NCBI GenBank assembly: GCA_020740775.1
Contig: JAHEWK010000003.1
Location: 868,001 to 932,000 of the forward strand
DNA length: 64,000 nt
Direction: 5' to 3'
From: Ilyonectria destructans
Taxonomy: Eukaryota > Ascomycota > Sordariomycetes > Hypocreales > Nectriaceae
The notes beneath the pieces were generated by a model that was not told the origin of the DNA, did no database searches, and saw nothing but the letters and a program-made list of their open reading frames with translations. This document shows, one piece after another, positions 30,397-41,006 of the stretch. Made by a program: the position numbers and the translations under genes. Position 1 is the first letter of the stretch. Each line of letters begins with the position of its first letter.

Positions 30397-33090
30397 TTAG
30401 AAGCTGAATAGACCACTCCTCCTCTTTCCAAGCGGGTAAACGACCAATGCGCTCATGAACAAGCCCACACTGATTCCGATGGCAACCTGGATGACCTTCA
30501 ACAGAACATTGAAGGCAGTTCCGTCAAGGCTTGCCACAGTGCTGGCTCCAGTTGCGACTGTAGTCGAGTTTCCGGTAATTTCGTTTGCCGTTGTGATACC
30601 AGCCAGCAGAGACCCACCAGCTGCAAGACCCGAAGGCACTTGAACAAAGATGGCGGGAAGCATCGCAGCAGCGGCCAGACTGTATCCAACCTTTCGAGGT
30701 TGTTTCAAAGGCGGTTCGGGAGTGCCAGGACGAGATTCCGGGTCACTGAGCGAAGGGAGCGACCACCCATCACAAGGCTTCCGTTTCTTTCTGAAGAGCC
30801 TTGGCCGAACGGTCATTCGCCACCAGTCGACCGCGTCTAACCACGCATTCTCCACATGTCGTCCCAACCGCGAGTACAGGTTCGCCAAAATTCCAACGGC
30901 TAGAGCGCCCAACATGTTCGATATCTGGCCGTTTTCTTGGAAGTATGAACTGCAGTAGCTGTTCACACAAAAGCCAGCCAGTGCGATGACGAGCATGACG
31001 GGTGTCTGTCTCCATTTGGCTTGGTTGATGAGACACAAACAAAGGGTGAATCCGGGAACAAACAAAAAGTACCAGACCCGGTTGAGGGGCTCAGAACAAG
31101 TCGTACTGCTAGTAGCGTTCTGGTCCATCATGCCGTAAAGGGAGGCGCCGATGGTGATGCCATATCCAAGAAAGAGGGTGTAAATCATGGCGTGGACCAT
31201 GCGCACGCTGCCAGCAACGATGTTGTAGCTTTGTAGTTCGAGAGAACTACAAAGGACCATGTATCCAGGGAGAATAAGGGCGATACTGCTCTGGGCGAGG
31301 GCACTAAAGCAGAAGAGCTCGCCGCCGCGGATGGAACCAAAGCCTCGTGCAATGAAGGATGTGATGACGGCCGCAGAAACTTCGAAGACGTGGGCGTAAA
31401 GCTCGTTACTAGGAGCAAATACCAGCTGGAGGATTCCCACTATGCACCCAAGCAAGAAGGCGATGGGTAAGTCGATGAAGCGCCCCTGAAAGGCGAAAGG
31501 GGCAACACAGGCTGAGGCAACACCGTACAAGAACACCCGAAACCATGTGCTGAACTTGTCTTTCGAGGCCATGACCTCATCCAGACGCTTTGTCGCCTCG
31601 TCCACGCCCAGTTTGTCGTGTACAACATCCTTGTAGATGTCGTGAACGTCTCGGAGGCGACCCAAGTCAATACCTTGAATCACGCGAACGAGCTTCACCT
31701 CGGTAGTGTGGGTCGTGCTGTCGTCGAAACTGATGATCATGCAACCAGGGATGTATAGAAACTGGCTTTCGATCTCGAGGACCCGAGAGGACATGGTCAT
31801 GTACTCCTCAAGGCGATGCGTCGGGGCACCATACAGCATGAGTGCCCGGCATAGTTTGAGAAGGTACTTGTGGCGCGAAATGATGCCCGCGATGTGGACA
31901 GTGATTCGAATCTGGTCACGCTTCTTCGGGGGAGGCGCCTGCTCACGTTTGAGCTTCTCAGCCCAGTGGTCGGATATTTCGGTAGAACCTGGAACTGCAA
32001 ACATGGAGGATGACTTGATGAGCTCAGTGAGAGCCAAGGACGAGGTCGAGTTACGAGAGCGGTGATGGTTAAACAAACCACTACTAGGCCGTGATCGTGA
32101 TCGAGGAGTTCCGGCCGATGAAGGTGGTCGAGAGGATGGTGGAGAGGGGCGAGGTGAGAGGTGAGGAGTTCCCGGTGTAACAGGTGTGTTATTCCCACTG
32201 CTAGAAACTCCCGATCGCTCGTCATTATAGAGCTTCAGGAGCGAGGAGAGGACACCGCCACGGTACTTGTCGGGTCTTGGAACGTAGTCGTGGGCGTAGG
32301 CCTGTTGGAGCAATGGGGTCGCTGTTCCAGAGGAGCTGCCATGGGTCTTTTCGGTGAATAAGTCCTTCCTTCCCTTCTTCAGGTGAGACTTGACCAGGTT
32401 CTCCGCGACGGTGTGGTCCCCCCAAGTATCGGAGTTGACCCTGGGCACTCGCTGCCGCAGCTTGGGGTTGGGTCCGTCATCGATGGCCGTGCTCTTGAGA
32501 GGCGTCGTTGTCTCATCATCATCTGAGTCGTCGATCAAGGGTTGGAATGGCGGCGCTTGGAGTTCCTCTGAGTTTCGCCTCGAGCCTGGCGCCGAGTAGA
32601 TGCCCACGGACACTGCCAACCGGTTCGCCCTTTGCCGCGCAACCGACATGGACATGAGCTGTCGCACGGAGGCTCGCGAATCCGCGAGGTCGGCCTTCTG
32701 TCGCTCCTCAGGGGCGTCATAACTGGTATTTCGCCGTAGCGCTGGTCTCGGACGTTTTGGTCCCGCGTAGTCTGGTGTGGGAGGTGATAGTTTATCCTGG
32801 GCTTTTAGCTGGTTCCCGATCGCCTCTCGCTCTGCGGTGAGGATCTTGGTCAGGGCAATGCTCAGTTCGACAGCATCCGGCGCGCCAGGGGGCGTTTGTC
32901 CGAATACCAGCTTTGGAGAAGCGCTAGGTGATAAAACGACTTCATCGGGACCAAAGTAAGCCTTGGATCCTGAACTCTCTCCCTCTCCTGACGGACTGCT
33001 GCTGGGGTGAAAGCCAACGCGCTTCTTCTCCTTGCGGATGGGCGTGGGGACCTCGCTAGGCCGGCCGCTGTCGTTTTGCTCGGCCGACAT
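30397..33090 (-). CDS. ThrE/Prm10-family multipass membrane protein
   Basis: 897 aa, single exon. The frame is open upstream of 33090 but has no ATG there. The ATG at 33090 gives MSAEQNDSGRPSEVPTPIRK, which fits my expectation for fungal members (early PTPIRKEKKRVGF motif). About residues 1-385 are a disordered Ser/Pro-rich cytosolic region. The DUF1212/ThrE domain then begins (ALMLYGAPTHRLEEYM, then IPGCMIISF and TTEVKLVR), followed by about ten hydrophobic segments, with the polar STTCSEP loop between them and a Lys/Arg-rich loop near 770-800. Prm10 in yeast is pheromone-regulated with unknown function, and bacterial ThrE exports threonine; transport here is therefore inferred. Confidence 0.85.
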   Translation of the reverse strand: MSAEQNDSGRPSEVPTPIRKEKKRVGFHPSSSPSGEGESSGSKAYFGPDEVVLSPSASPKLVFGQTPPGAPDAVELSIALTKILTAEREAIGNQLKAQDKLSPPTPDYAGPKRPRPALRRNTSYDAPEERQKADLADSRASVRQLMSMSVARQRANRLAVSVGIYSAPGSRRNSEELQAPPFQPLIDDSDDDETTTPLKSTAIDDGPNPKLRQRVPRVNSDTWGDHTVAENLVKSHLKKGRKDLFTEKTHGSSSGTATPLLQQAYAHDYVPRPDKYRGGVLSSLLKLYNDERSGVSSSGNNTPVTPGTPHLSPRPSPPSSRPPSSAGTPRSRSRPSSGLFNHHRSRNSTSSLALTELIKSSSMFAVPGSTEISDHWAEKLKREQAPPPKKRDQIRITVHIAGIISRHKYLLKLCRALMLYGAPTHRLEEYMTMSSRVLEIESQFLYIPGCMIISFDDSTTHTTEVKLVRVIQGIDLGRLRDVHDIYKDVVHDKLGVDEATKRLDEVMASKDKFSTWFRVFLYGVASACVAPFAFQGRFIDLPIAFLLGCIVGILQLVFAPSNELYAHVFEVSAAVITSFIARGFGSIRGGELFCFSALAQSSIALILPGYMVLCSSLELQSYNIVAGSVRMVHAMIYTLFLGYGITIGASLYGMMDQNATSSTTCSEPLNRVWYFLFVPGFTLCLCLINQAKWRQTPVMLVIALAGFCVNSYCSSYFQENGQISNMLGALAVGILANLYSRLGRHVENAWLDAVDWWRMTVRPRLFRKKRKPCDGWSLPSLSDPESRPGTPEPPLKQPRKVGYSLAAAAMLPAIFVQVPSGLAAGGSLLAGITTANEITGNSTTVATGASTVASLDGTAFNVLLKVIQVAIGISVGLFMSALVVYPLGKRRSGLFSF

Positions 33091-34949
33091 GTCTTCACGG
33101 CCGATGGCTGCCGGAGGGTGTGCCGGAAGCCGTCCAGGGGCTGATGTTTCGGAAAGGTCGATGTGTTGAAGGAGGTTGAAGAGAGGGTGCCCCGAGACGA
33201 TGTCTCTCAGGGCTGCTCGGCGGGAGCTCAAGGGGGATAAGGAAGATTCCTCATTGACGTGATTGATCGGGAGGGTCCAGTAGAGATTGACATTTTGCCT
33301 TGGCTTTGGGGCGAGAACAAAACTGGGCCTCGCGCAGAGATGTGGTCCTTGGGCTAAGAGGCGATAAGGGCCGGTGGGTCGCCGAGTGAGGCCCGAAACC
33401 GCATGCCGGCGAGAGAACGGGACCTAGTGACGGGGAGATAGTTCCTAGTTCATGGAGGGGAGCATGGCGGAAGGTTGTTGGTCTGTTGGGCATCGTGAGC
33501 TCCATTGTGGTGTTATTCCCACCGATATCGCCAATATCGCTAACGGAGTTGCGCCCGCGAACTATCGCGAGACGCCATGCGGCAGGCGGTACGAAGATTG
33601 CTTTTGCCGGTGAATTTTTTTCCTTTGGGCGTGTCTCTAAACCAGGGTTGGCTCGGGTATGGCTTGACGGTTCGATGACTCGGATGTCTGGTGTGGGTGG
33701 GTGCGGGTGTGTCTCTTGGAGGTTTAGGTGTGGACAGAAAGAATGGAAGAATGACAGATTGAAATTCATACTCGACAAGGTGTAGTTGGAGCGTTGGCGA
33801 TCCCGCTAAGATGGATGGGATATTTTAAGTGGCCTCCAGTGGAGAATTCTCTGCCAGGGGCGTTGTCGCCACCCATCATCAACTGCTGAAGCACCACGTG
33901 CGTATAAATAGCCCTGAGTTTTAGGGGAGTTCCTGGCTCTATAGCAGATAGTCCAAGCCCTACGGAGACGCCCACCACGGTGAGCTTGCGGACCTAACTT
34001 GTTAGTCCTTGGCTCTCCGAGTTTCGTTCCTGGACGTTCCATCGTATCGCGAGCATATGACTGGATCTGCGCTTCCCGCTGCCCCTTTTGGCATGTGACG
34101 GCCAACGACGCGCAGCTTGCTTGCTGCACAGCTGCGGAAGCGGCTTCGAACCCTGATTGTGATGACTCGAATTCCACATTGACTTCCGTGGTGCCCAACG
34201 AGACTTTCCCCTGCCATCCGGCCGCGTAATTGGGAGCCGAGATAGACTGATTGTGCCATGGCCCATGGTTAAAATTTTCTTCGCCCTCGCGTCTGATAGC
34301 CTTGCGTGCTGCTATTCATAGTTCATCCAATCCGGTGAGATGGTTCGCTTGCAGGGACCAGCTGTTTGCATAGCCAGCTTTGGAGGCTCTATCCACGCGG
34401 CCCGGCATGGCCGATTGTCCACTAAAGCCTTCTAGGGGCCGCTAAATCGCGGCTGCGCTCAACCAAGGAAGCCGAGCTTTAGTAGTTGCGTCGCGCCGCG
34501 CTCCACTGAAAGACGCCCGAGCTTCCCCGCTGACAAGGCTCCCGTCGTATCCTCAGTTCGTTCCATCCCCTTGCTTCTCGACGCGCTCATGCACTGTTGA
34601 GAGAAGAGCCCCAGCAGTGGTGGATAAGGCTAGGTTTACGGCAGGTATCAGCGCTTCGGATCCTCGGCGCTCTCGGATTCCCTCCTCAACTCCAACCAGG
34701 ACACGACCTTGCCTAGGATCACACCACTTTTCGACACGCAAATACGCACACCACATCACAACCCAAAATCCACAGCTCGCGTCCAGAGTATCAACAGCAT
34801 CCACTCCAGAGCAACGATAGACTTGGCCCTACTCAGGTTTAGCGCCTAACAGATAGCTGCCTCAACATTATCACGTCGCGTTATCGCATTCGTATCCAAA
34901 CATCTCACCATCCCATCAAGTTGTCATCAGCCGCCTTCCATCCATCAAA
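33091..34949. other. Intergenic region with a possible degenerate PNP-domain relic
   Basis: 33091-33780 is the leader and promoter of the ThrE-type gene. A CACGTG E-box followed by TATAAATA lies at about 33896-33909. 34040-34330 reads as a decayed NLR-type PNP domain start (separate entry). From 34340 to 34949 there is promoter and leader for the sulfotransferase-like gene; no other gene seen. Confidence 0.5.
34040..34330 (+). pseudogene. Possible degenerate fragment of an NLR-type PNP domain
   Basis: One frame gives YDWICA, the hallmark opening of the nucleoside-phosphorylase-like domain of fungal NLRs (compare GWICAI in the gene at 8600). After a shift of one base the next codons read LP. 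About 90 bases later, DDSNSTLTSVVP resembles the DxNxYTLGRIGxHNVV segment that follows in intact domains. A later stretch near 34280-34310 can be aligned loosely with the F-x-LRFGLMVG strand but is broken by stops. The order and spacing are right; the reading frame is broken several times. Judged by eye, no alignment run. Confidence 0.4.
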
Positions 34950-36020
34950 ATGGCTTCCCAATCCGCGTCGCAGGGCGTCGTGCTCCCCGACCGAATCGTG
35001 CCCATGCGCGTCATCGTCTGTGGCGTCCATCGTACAGGGACTCTGAGTAGGTTGCCAAGTCGCTTTCCCCAATACCCACGCCCGCGTCTCTACTGTACCT
35101 GATGCCAGGATTGCATCACGCCATCGATCAGATGGATGAGGATGGTCACTGCCCCTTCCCGAGTCGCTCACAGCACCATTTCCTGCACTGCATCGTCCCA
35201 AGACTGACGCCTCACCCGTCGCGGCTCTGCAGGCATACGTAGTGCCCTCTGGGAACTAGGTTTCCATGACTGCTACCACATGCACACGATGATCGATAAC
35301 CTGCCGGACGCCCCGGAATGGGTCCGCGCCTTCGAGGCCAAGTACGCCGGGAAAGGGACCTTTACCCGCGCGGACTGGGACCGTCTTCTCGGCGACTGCC
35401 AGGCCGTGTGTGACGCCCCCGCCGCGTTTTTCGGCGCGGAGCTCGCTGAGGCCTATCCGGAGGCCAAGGTTGTCATTCTCAACCGCGACCCGGAGAAGTG
35501 GTATGATAGCGTCCTGAACAGCATCTACACCATGACCAAGCCCAAATCGCTGGCGCGCAAGCTCAAGATGATGTACTGCTTGATCTTTGACAGGGATGTC
35601 GGTTACATGTTTGCCTACAGCAAGTCGGTACGGGCCAACGTGCTACAGTACGATCACGGCTTGGAGAAGGAGAAGGCATTGGCCTGGTACAACGCGCAGT
35701 ACGCGGAGTTCCGTGAGCGGATCCCCGCAGACCGGTGTCTGGAGTACACCATCCAGGAAGGGTGGGAGCCGCTGTGCGACTTCCTGGACGTGCCCGTGCC
35801 GACGGTGAAGAACGAGGCGACGGGGGAGGCGGTCGAGTCCCCGTTCCCCCGCCTCAATGACCGGGCCACGTTCCAGGGCCAGTCGGCCGAGATGCTCGCC
35901 AAGAGCACGGCGAGGGCCAACAGCAACCTGATGAGCGCCCTGGGGAGGCTGGCGCTGACGGGAGTCGTGGGGTATGCCGGGTATCTGGCCTGGAGAACCC
36001 GGCTCGGTGGACGACCCTAG
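34950..36020 (+). CDS. P-loop sulfotransferase-like protein with a C-terminal membrane anchor
   Basis: Exons are 34950-35046 and 35233-36020 (294 aa), with a GTAGGT...TGCAG intron of 186 nt. The junction restores CGVHRTGTLSIRSALWELGF, a phosphosulfate-binding P-loop region split by the intron. A second family motif, VVILNRDPEKWYDSV, matches the 3'-phosphate-binding region. This fungal group is often labelled NAD-dependent epimerase by mistake; the motifs are those of sulfotransferases. Near the C-terminus a hydrophobic stretch (about residues 272-288, LALTGVVGYAGYLAW) followed by Arg residues suggests a tail anchor. The substrate is unknown. Confidence 0.78.
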
Positions 36021-38153
36021 GCCCTGGTCGGTGAAGGAGAACCGTGCGCGACGATGGGCAATCAAGATACCGTCATCTCAGATAACATTTCCAGTACAAG
36101 TACGGAGTACCAAGTACTGCACATGTTGATAAGGGGTCCTGGGGAATAGGGGCTGTGTATTATTAGTGTAGAAAGTAAGCTTCGCAGATTTTGATCTCCG
36201 AACATCTCCATTCCAGCAGATTGAGCCTTTGACACATTGACACTGAGGGCATCGTGAACGCAACACACCACCACGACGGCTCCACAACAGACGCACTCAG
36301 CTTACCACGTTGATTCTACGGCATGGGCTGTTTTAAGGGCAACTTGACTGACCGCCGGAGGCCGACGGTCGGTCATGCAAGGCATGCATTGGATGTTTTA
36401 AGCCCAAGCATCACAGGACAGCCAGCCCCAGAGACCAACCCCCACGCGCCAGTGGCACGTGAGGGCGATGGGCTGCACTATCCGCGACAACTCCCCACGG
36501 CGCCGGTTCTTTTGAAGGCGTCAAGCTGGCAGGGAGACGAGCCATCGGCGCAGGGAGACACCCATGGGCCGGTTAGCGGAAAGTCAGTTTCGGAGGCTGC
36601 CATCAATCCGTGACGGGTCGAGTCGATCCATTACCAGGTATTGCCAATAGCTTCTCCTGAAGATGCTGGGAATAGGCACGGCGATACTGTTCCGTCTCTC
36701 CCCTCTCCTCTCTGCCCCTCGACCCCCTCCGCACTCACGCCAACGTGGCGAAGCGTCATATCATCGTCATCATCATGCTTCATACCAGGGAAATCCAGCA
36801 CAGCCGCCCAACACAAGTGTCAGGCTTTCCACTCTGGGCTCTCTCTCCCCCCCACGCCGCCCACAAGTTCCGCGGCGTTCCCTGCTCCGCATCGCCAGCC
36901 AACCGCAAACGCCGAAAAGGGACTGGCTGACCCAAATGCCTGGGGCGCTAAACAGACGAGAGCTGCGGTACAGTGACATGGACGGCGAGCCAGCCGGGGG
37001 AAAGCTCAGGTTACACAGCTCGCCAAGGCAGCCAAAGAGCAGGCGACCTGTCAATTCGCCGCCGCCATTGGACGGCGCCGCGCAATCCTGACATCGCCCG
37101 AGTGCGCCTTCAGGAGGCAGGAGGTGAAGGCGGCGTGGGGGTTGCGTTGCCCATTGCCTCTCGGTGCGTCTCCTTTGCCTCTTTGAGGCTCGACATGCTT
37201 GCTAGCGATGCGAGCGATGTATCCCTCTCGTTGCGTGCGGCGCAGGCACAGAGGCACGGAGGCGGCGCCCCGACCATGGCGGTGGTTCTGGCCCAAGACA
37301 TCGATAGTCTAGTCTGGAGGCGAGCGTGATGGCTGCCCCGGGGGGCGCTGGCCAATGTCAGCTCGCGGCGAGCCATCCTGTCCGTCCATGGCGTAGATCA
37401 GAAGACCAAGATCGCTGATGGTACCTGCTTCCAGCTGGTGTGAGTACGAGGTACTCTGCGGAGAATGTACAGAGTACCCCGTGCTGGACGGCCTCCGGGG
37501 GCGCGCTCCTCTTGTCGTCTCCGGCTTGGTATTGCACCTTTGGGCCCCGAAGCTGCAGCATCCCGGCGTCGAGGTTCTGACTCGGCCTGCGCTGCACATG
37601 CAAACAGGCGATGTTTTCAACCATGCGGCCCCCACCGCTTCCTCATGACGTCCGTTGCGGAGCTTGGCTTTTGTCTCTCTGCGCCCAGCCTGACCTTCTG
37701 GCCTCGTTTGCGAGAGCCGCCTCTGGCAGCCGCTCCCGGGCCGGGCTCTCTCGGCCGGAGGACCCGCTGGGAACCATGAATTCAAGACTCCTGACCCCAG
37801 CCAACCCCAGCCAACCCCCACGTCCTCTCGTGTGAGAGTTCCATCTGCCGATGGGGACACCGCTGGAGCCTTGTACGGAGTAGGAGAGGCTTGTCCACCC
37901 AGCCCAGGCCTCATGACAGCCCTCCCCCCTTGGCCGCGGATGTCTTTGGTTGGGCCATAAAAGGCAGCTGATGCCAGCCACTTGGACGAGGCTTTCCTCT
38001 TACTATTTACCTATCGAGTTTGCCTTTCATCTATTGCGCTTGGGATCTGCACATCTTGTCATTAGAAGACATATAAGACCGGTCTCCTCCCCGACTTACA
38101 CCATCATCACCAAACACCCATCCTACTACACACATCTACACACATCCATCACA
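36021..38153. other. GC-rich intergenic region
   Basis: No gene recognised. The open frames are Pro/Arg/Ser-rich and overlap on both strands, as expected from GC-rich DNA. Near 36345-36370 lies an inverted repeat with GACCG/CGGTC arms. A CATAAAAG motif near 37956-37963, about 190 nt upstream of the aldolase ATG, may be its TATA element; the leader that follows is CA/CT-rich. Confidence 0.55.
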
Positions 38154-39122
38154 ATGCCAGCTACACTCCTCACTTCACCCATGATGGGTGCTCCCAAGGC
38201 GGAGCAATTGCGACTCGGCGACGGCGTCTACGTCCCTACTCTGGCCTTCTTCAACGCTGATGACGAGGTTGACTCGGCGGCTCTCGAGCAGCACATCATC
38301 AAGCTCCTCAACTCCTCAGTCGCAGGCATCGTCGTCCACGGCTCCAACGGCGAATGCGCCCACCTCTCCCGCGACGAGCGCACCGCCATCATCCGAGTCG
38401 CACGGGACACCATCCTCCACGAGGCCAGCGGTCAGAGGGTCCCGCTGATCGCGGGCTGTGGCGCCCAGAGCACCAGGGAGACGACGCAGCTGTGCGAGGA
38501 CGCCGGCAGGGCTGGTGCCACGCATGCTCTGGTGTTGCCCCCGAGCTATTACGGAGGTCTCCTCCCCGATGCGCTGGTGGTGCAGCACTTCTACGACGTG
38601 GCGGACAAGAGTCCTATCCCGCTGCTTGTTTACAACTTTCCTGGCGCCGCTGCCGGCCGCGACCTCAGCTCCGACACGGTCCTCGAGATCGCACAGCACC
38701 CCAACGTGGTGGGCGTCAAGCTCACGTGCGGCAACACGGGAAAGCTGGCACGCGTCGTGGCCGACTGCCCAGACGGCTTCTTCGTCGGTGGCGGCAGCGC
38801 CGACTTCATCCTGCAGGGCCATGCCGTGGGCGCCAATGGAACCATCTCGGGCTTGGCCAACCTGTGCCCCAAGGCATGCGTGCGCATCACGGAGCTGGCT
38901 GACGAGGGGCGGTGGCGCGAGGCCCGACAGTTGCAGGCGCTCGTGGCCAAGGCCGACTGGACCGCCATCAAGACTGGCTTCGTCGGCGTCAAGGCGGCAC
39001 TGGGCCACTTTGCTGGCTACGGTGGCGAACCCCGAAGGCCTTGTGTTGGACCGGCGCAGAAGGAGCTGGACGTCATCGTGCGCGGGTTCCAAGAGGCCAT
39101 GGATCTCGAGAAGACGCTGTAA
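38154..39122 (+). CDS. DapA/NAL-family class I aldolase
   Basis: 322 aa, single exon. The ATG at 38154 follows a CA-rich leader, and the frame upstream of it is leader sequence. The TIM-barrel family signature is complete: GSNGECAHLS (pyruvate carboxylate site), Tyr160 in LLVYNFPG, and Schiff-base Lys189 in VGVKLTCGN, with a GGGSADF loop further on. The family includes dihydrodipicolinate synthase, N-acetylneuraminate lyase, 4-hydroxy-2-oxoglutarate aldolase and 2-keto-3-deoxy-L-galactonate aldolase. Fungi make lysine by the aminoadipate route, so a catabolic keto-acid aldolase is more likely than DapA itself; the exact substrate cannot be decided. No other sugar-acid genes are adjacent. Confidence 0.85.
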   Translation: MPATLLTSPMMGAPKAEQLRLGDGVYVPTLAFFNADDEVDSAALEQHIIKLLNSSVAGIVVHGSNGECAHLSRDERTAIIRVARDTILHEASGQRVPLIAGCGAQSTRETTQLCEDAGRAGATHALVLPPSYYGGLLPDALVVQHFYDVADKSPIPLLVYNFPGAAAGRDLSSDTVLEIAQHPNVVGVKLTCGNTGKLARVVADCPDGFFVGGGSADFILQGHAVGANGTISGLANLCPKACVRITELADEGRWREARQLQALVAKADWTAIKTGFVGVKAALGHFAGYGGEPRRPCVGPAQKELDVIVRGFQEAMDLEKTL

Positions 39123-41006
39123 TGGAGTGGACGGCTGGGCCGAAAACCAAAATGGAGCAGCGGATGAGAGCGAGTGGGACCGGAAAAACAGACACGCATC
39201 CAAGCATCCAGTCAGTGGTGTCGTAATGATGATTTGATACCTAGAACAAGAACAAGAGCAAGACGCAGAAGCAGACGAAGTCGGATGATGGTGTTGTGGA
39301 GCAACGGCGCATGGAGTTGGAACATGGGACATGGACAGGGCATTGCGCGAGTACATTTGCACAGCAATGGATCATCCATGCTGTTGTACAGTAGTCCAGT
39401 CGGAGTCGACTTTCCTTTTCAAAAATAGGCAGATTTGTCAATGATATTCGGGTCATGGGAATTATCTTACCCCATCGAAACTGGCGTTCCCCGCAGAAAG
39501 ATGCAAGCCATCTTTTCCCGCTTGCATCCATCGTGGAAAAATATCCGGTCGCCCATTATTACTAACGTACAACCGCCCAGCTGGGCCTCGGTGCGACTGC
39601 GACGCTGTGAGGCCCCTGTAGTCGCCGGATTGGCACGTTTGCCATTTCCTGTTCTGGCGGACAACATGCGGCGTAGCTGACGCTCGGCATGGGCTGTGTG
39701 GTAGAGATTGATAACAGGTCTATTGGACTTTACAGGACAGTACAGGTGTTGTGAGTGAGGGTGTGTACCTAAGTGACACTACATCTGAGTGATACTACGT
39801 CTGAGTGACTGCTGTGTACGAGCTCCATCGTGTCTCAGTCTGACTGGGAAGGTGTCCGCGAGCGCATCGCGGAGACCCCGCATCGAGACGATCACAAGGA
39901 TCGCTCACATTGGGATGTGGGCTGGATGGGTCGACCAGGGCGGGTCAGTTTTGCCCGTGTTAGCAAGTCGGACGCGAGCAATTCGTAATTCTGGAAAAGG
40001 CCACGCTGGAAGAAAAGACAGGGAGAGCAGGACTAGTTGCCTTAGCACCGCAACGCAACATGTCATGTTGTGGACACTTTTTCCTTGACTACGGCGGCTG
40101 TTCCGAATACACAAGTTTGTCTTCAGCAACCTTTAACCCCCCCACGCGACAAGGGCTCGCAAAGGGGCGGCGAACAGGCCAGGGCGGGATCGGATCCACG
40201 CCAGAGTTTGCTCGGGCATATGGGATCGGGGCATTGAGATCAGGAGATGGCGGCAGAGCCGGTACGGCAGTGAGTTTTCTCAGTCGTGGAGCCTCACCGA
40301 TGCCGCCGTGGGCCCATGTAGATGTAGAAGCGACCAGCCCAAGTACAATGTACAGTACTTATATACATACAGCAGGGGCCTACATCCAGTCCCGGGATCC
40401 AGCCCCTGTGACCCAGGTTCTGGGAGTTGGGGGAGGGGCAGCGATGGGGGCAGAGACCCCGGCGAGGCTGAAGAGCTGATTCGCACAACCTCACAAGTCG
40501 ACGGCATTTGGGGGAGAGAAGAGGAGAAATGTGTGGAGACGAGCCCAGGGTTCGCGACGCCCTGCTCTTCAGGGTGGAGAGCGATGGTGGAGAAGAAGAG
40601 CGGAGAGACGGAGCGTGGGGGTTTTCGTTGCATCCAAGGCGAGCTCCATCAGATGCGGAGGTCTCCATTGAAAAAGTTGGACACGAGACGGCATGTGTTT
40701 TTTTTTTCTCTGGGCAAGGGCATTGAGTCGGCTATTTACGGACCTAGATGGGGATGATGTTTGCTTTTTGATGAGGACACACGGCGTTGATGGATCGTGG
40801 CATGAGCCATCAGTCGAGCGAGGCGGCGACAACTGCTGATCGAAACAAACGCACGGGACCTTGACCTCCAACTGTGATATATCATATTCGTCTGCCGAGA
40901 TCTACTTCACCGCCCACCGCTCGTAAGATGAACTGATCTTACCAGCGCCGCTTCATCTGCCGGCAACTTCATGACCGCGGGAGATAACGCCTCCTCATTT
41001 CTCCCT
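39123..41006. other. Convergent intergenic region
   Basis: 3' flanks of the aldolase gene and of the M20 peptidase gene. It includes a short T/C tract near 40699-40710. Open frames are short and overlap on both strands, without domains. No gene called. Confidence 0.55.

Noticed and set aside
30397..33231. Longer start for the ThrE-type gene at 33231
   Set aside because: That position is TTG, not ATG; the first in-frame ATG is 33090 and gives an N-terminus fitting the family.
38316..39362. 348-aa minus-strand frame opposite the aldolase
   Set aside because: Same reason: antisense shadow of GC-rich codons, no domain.
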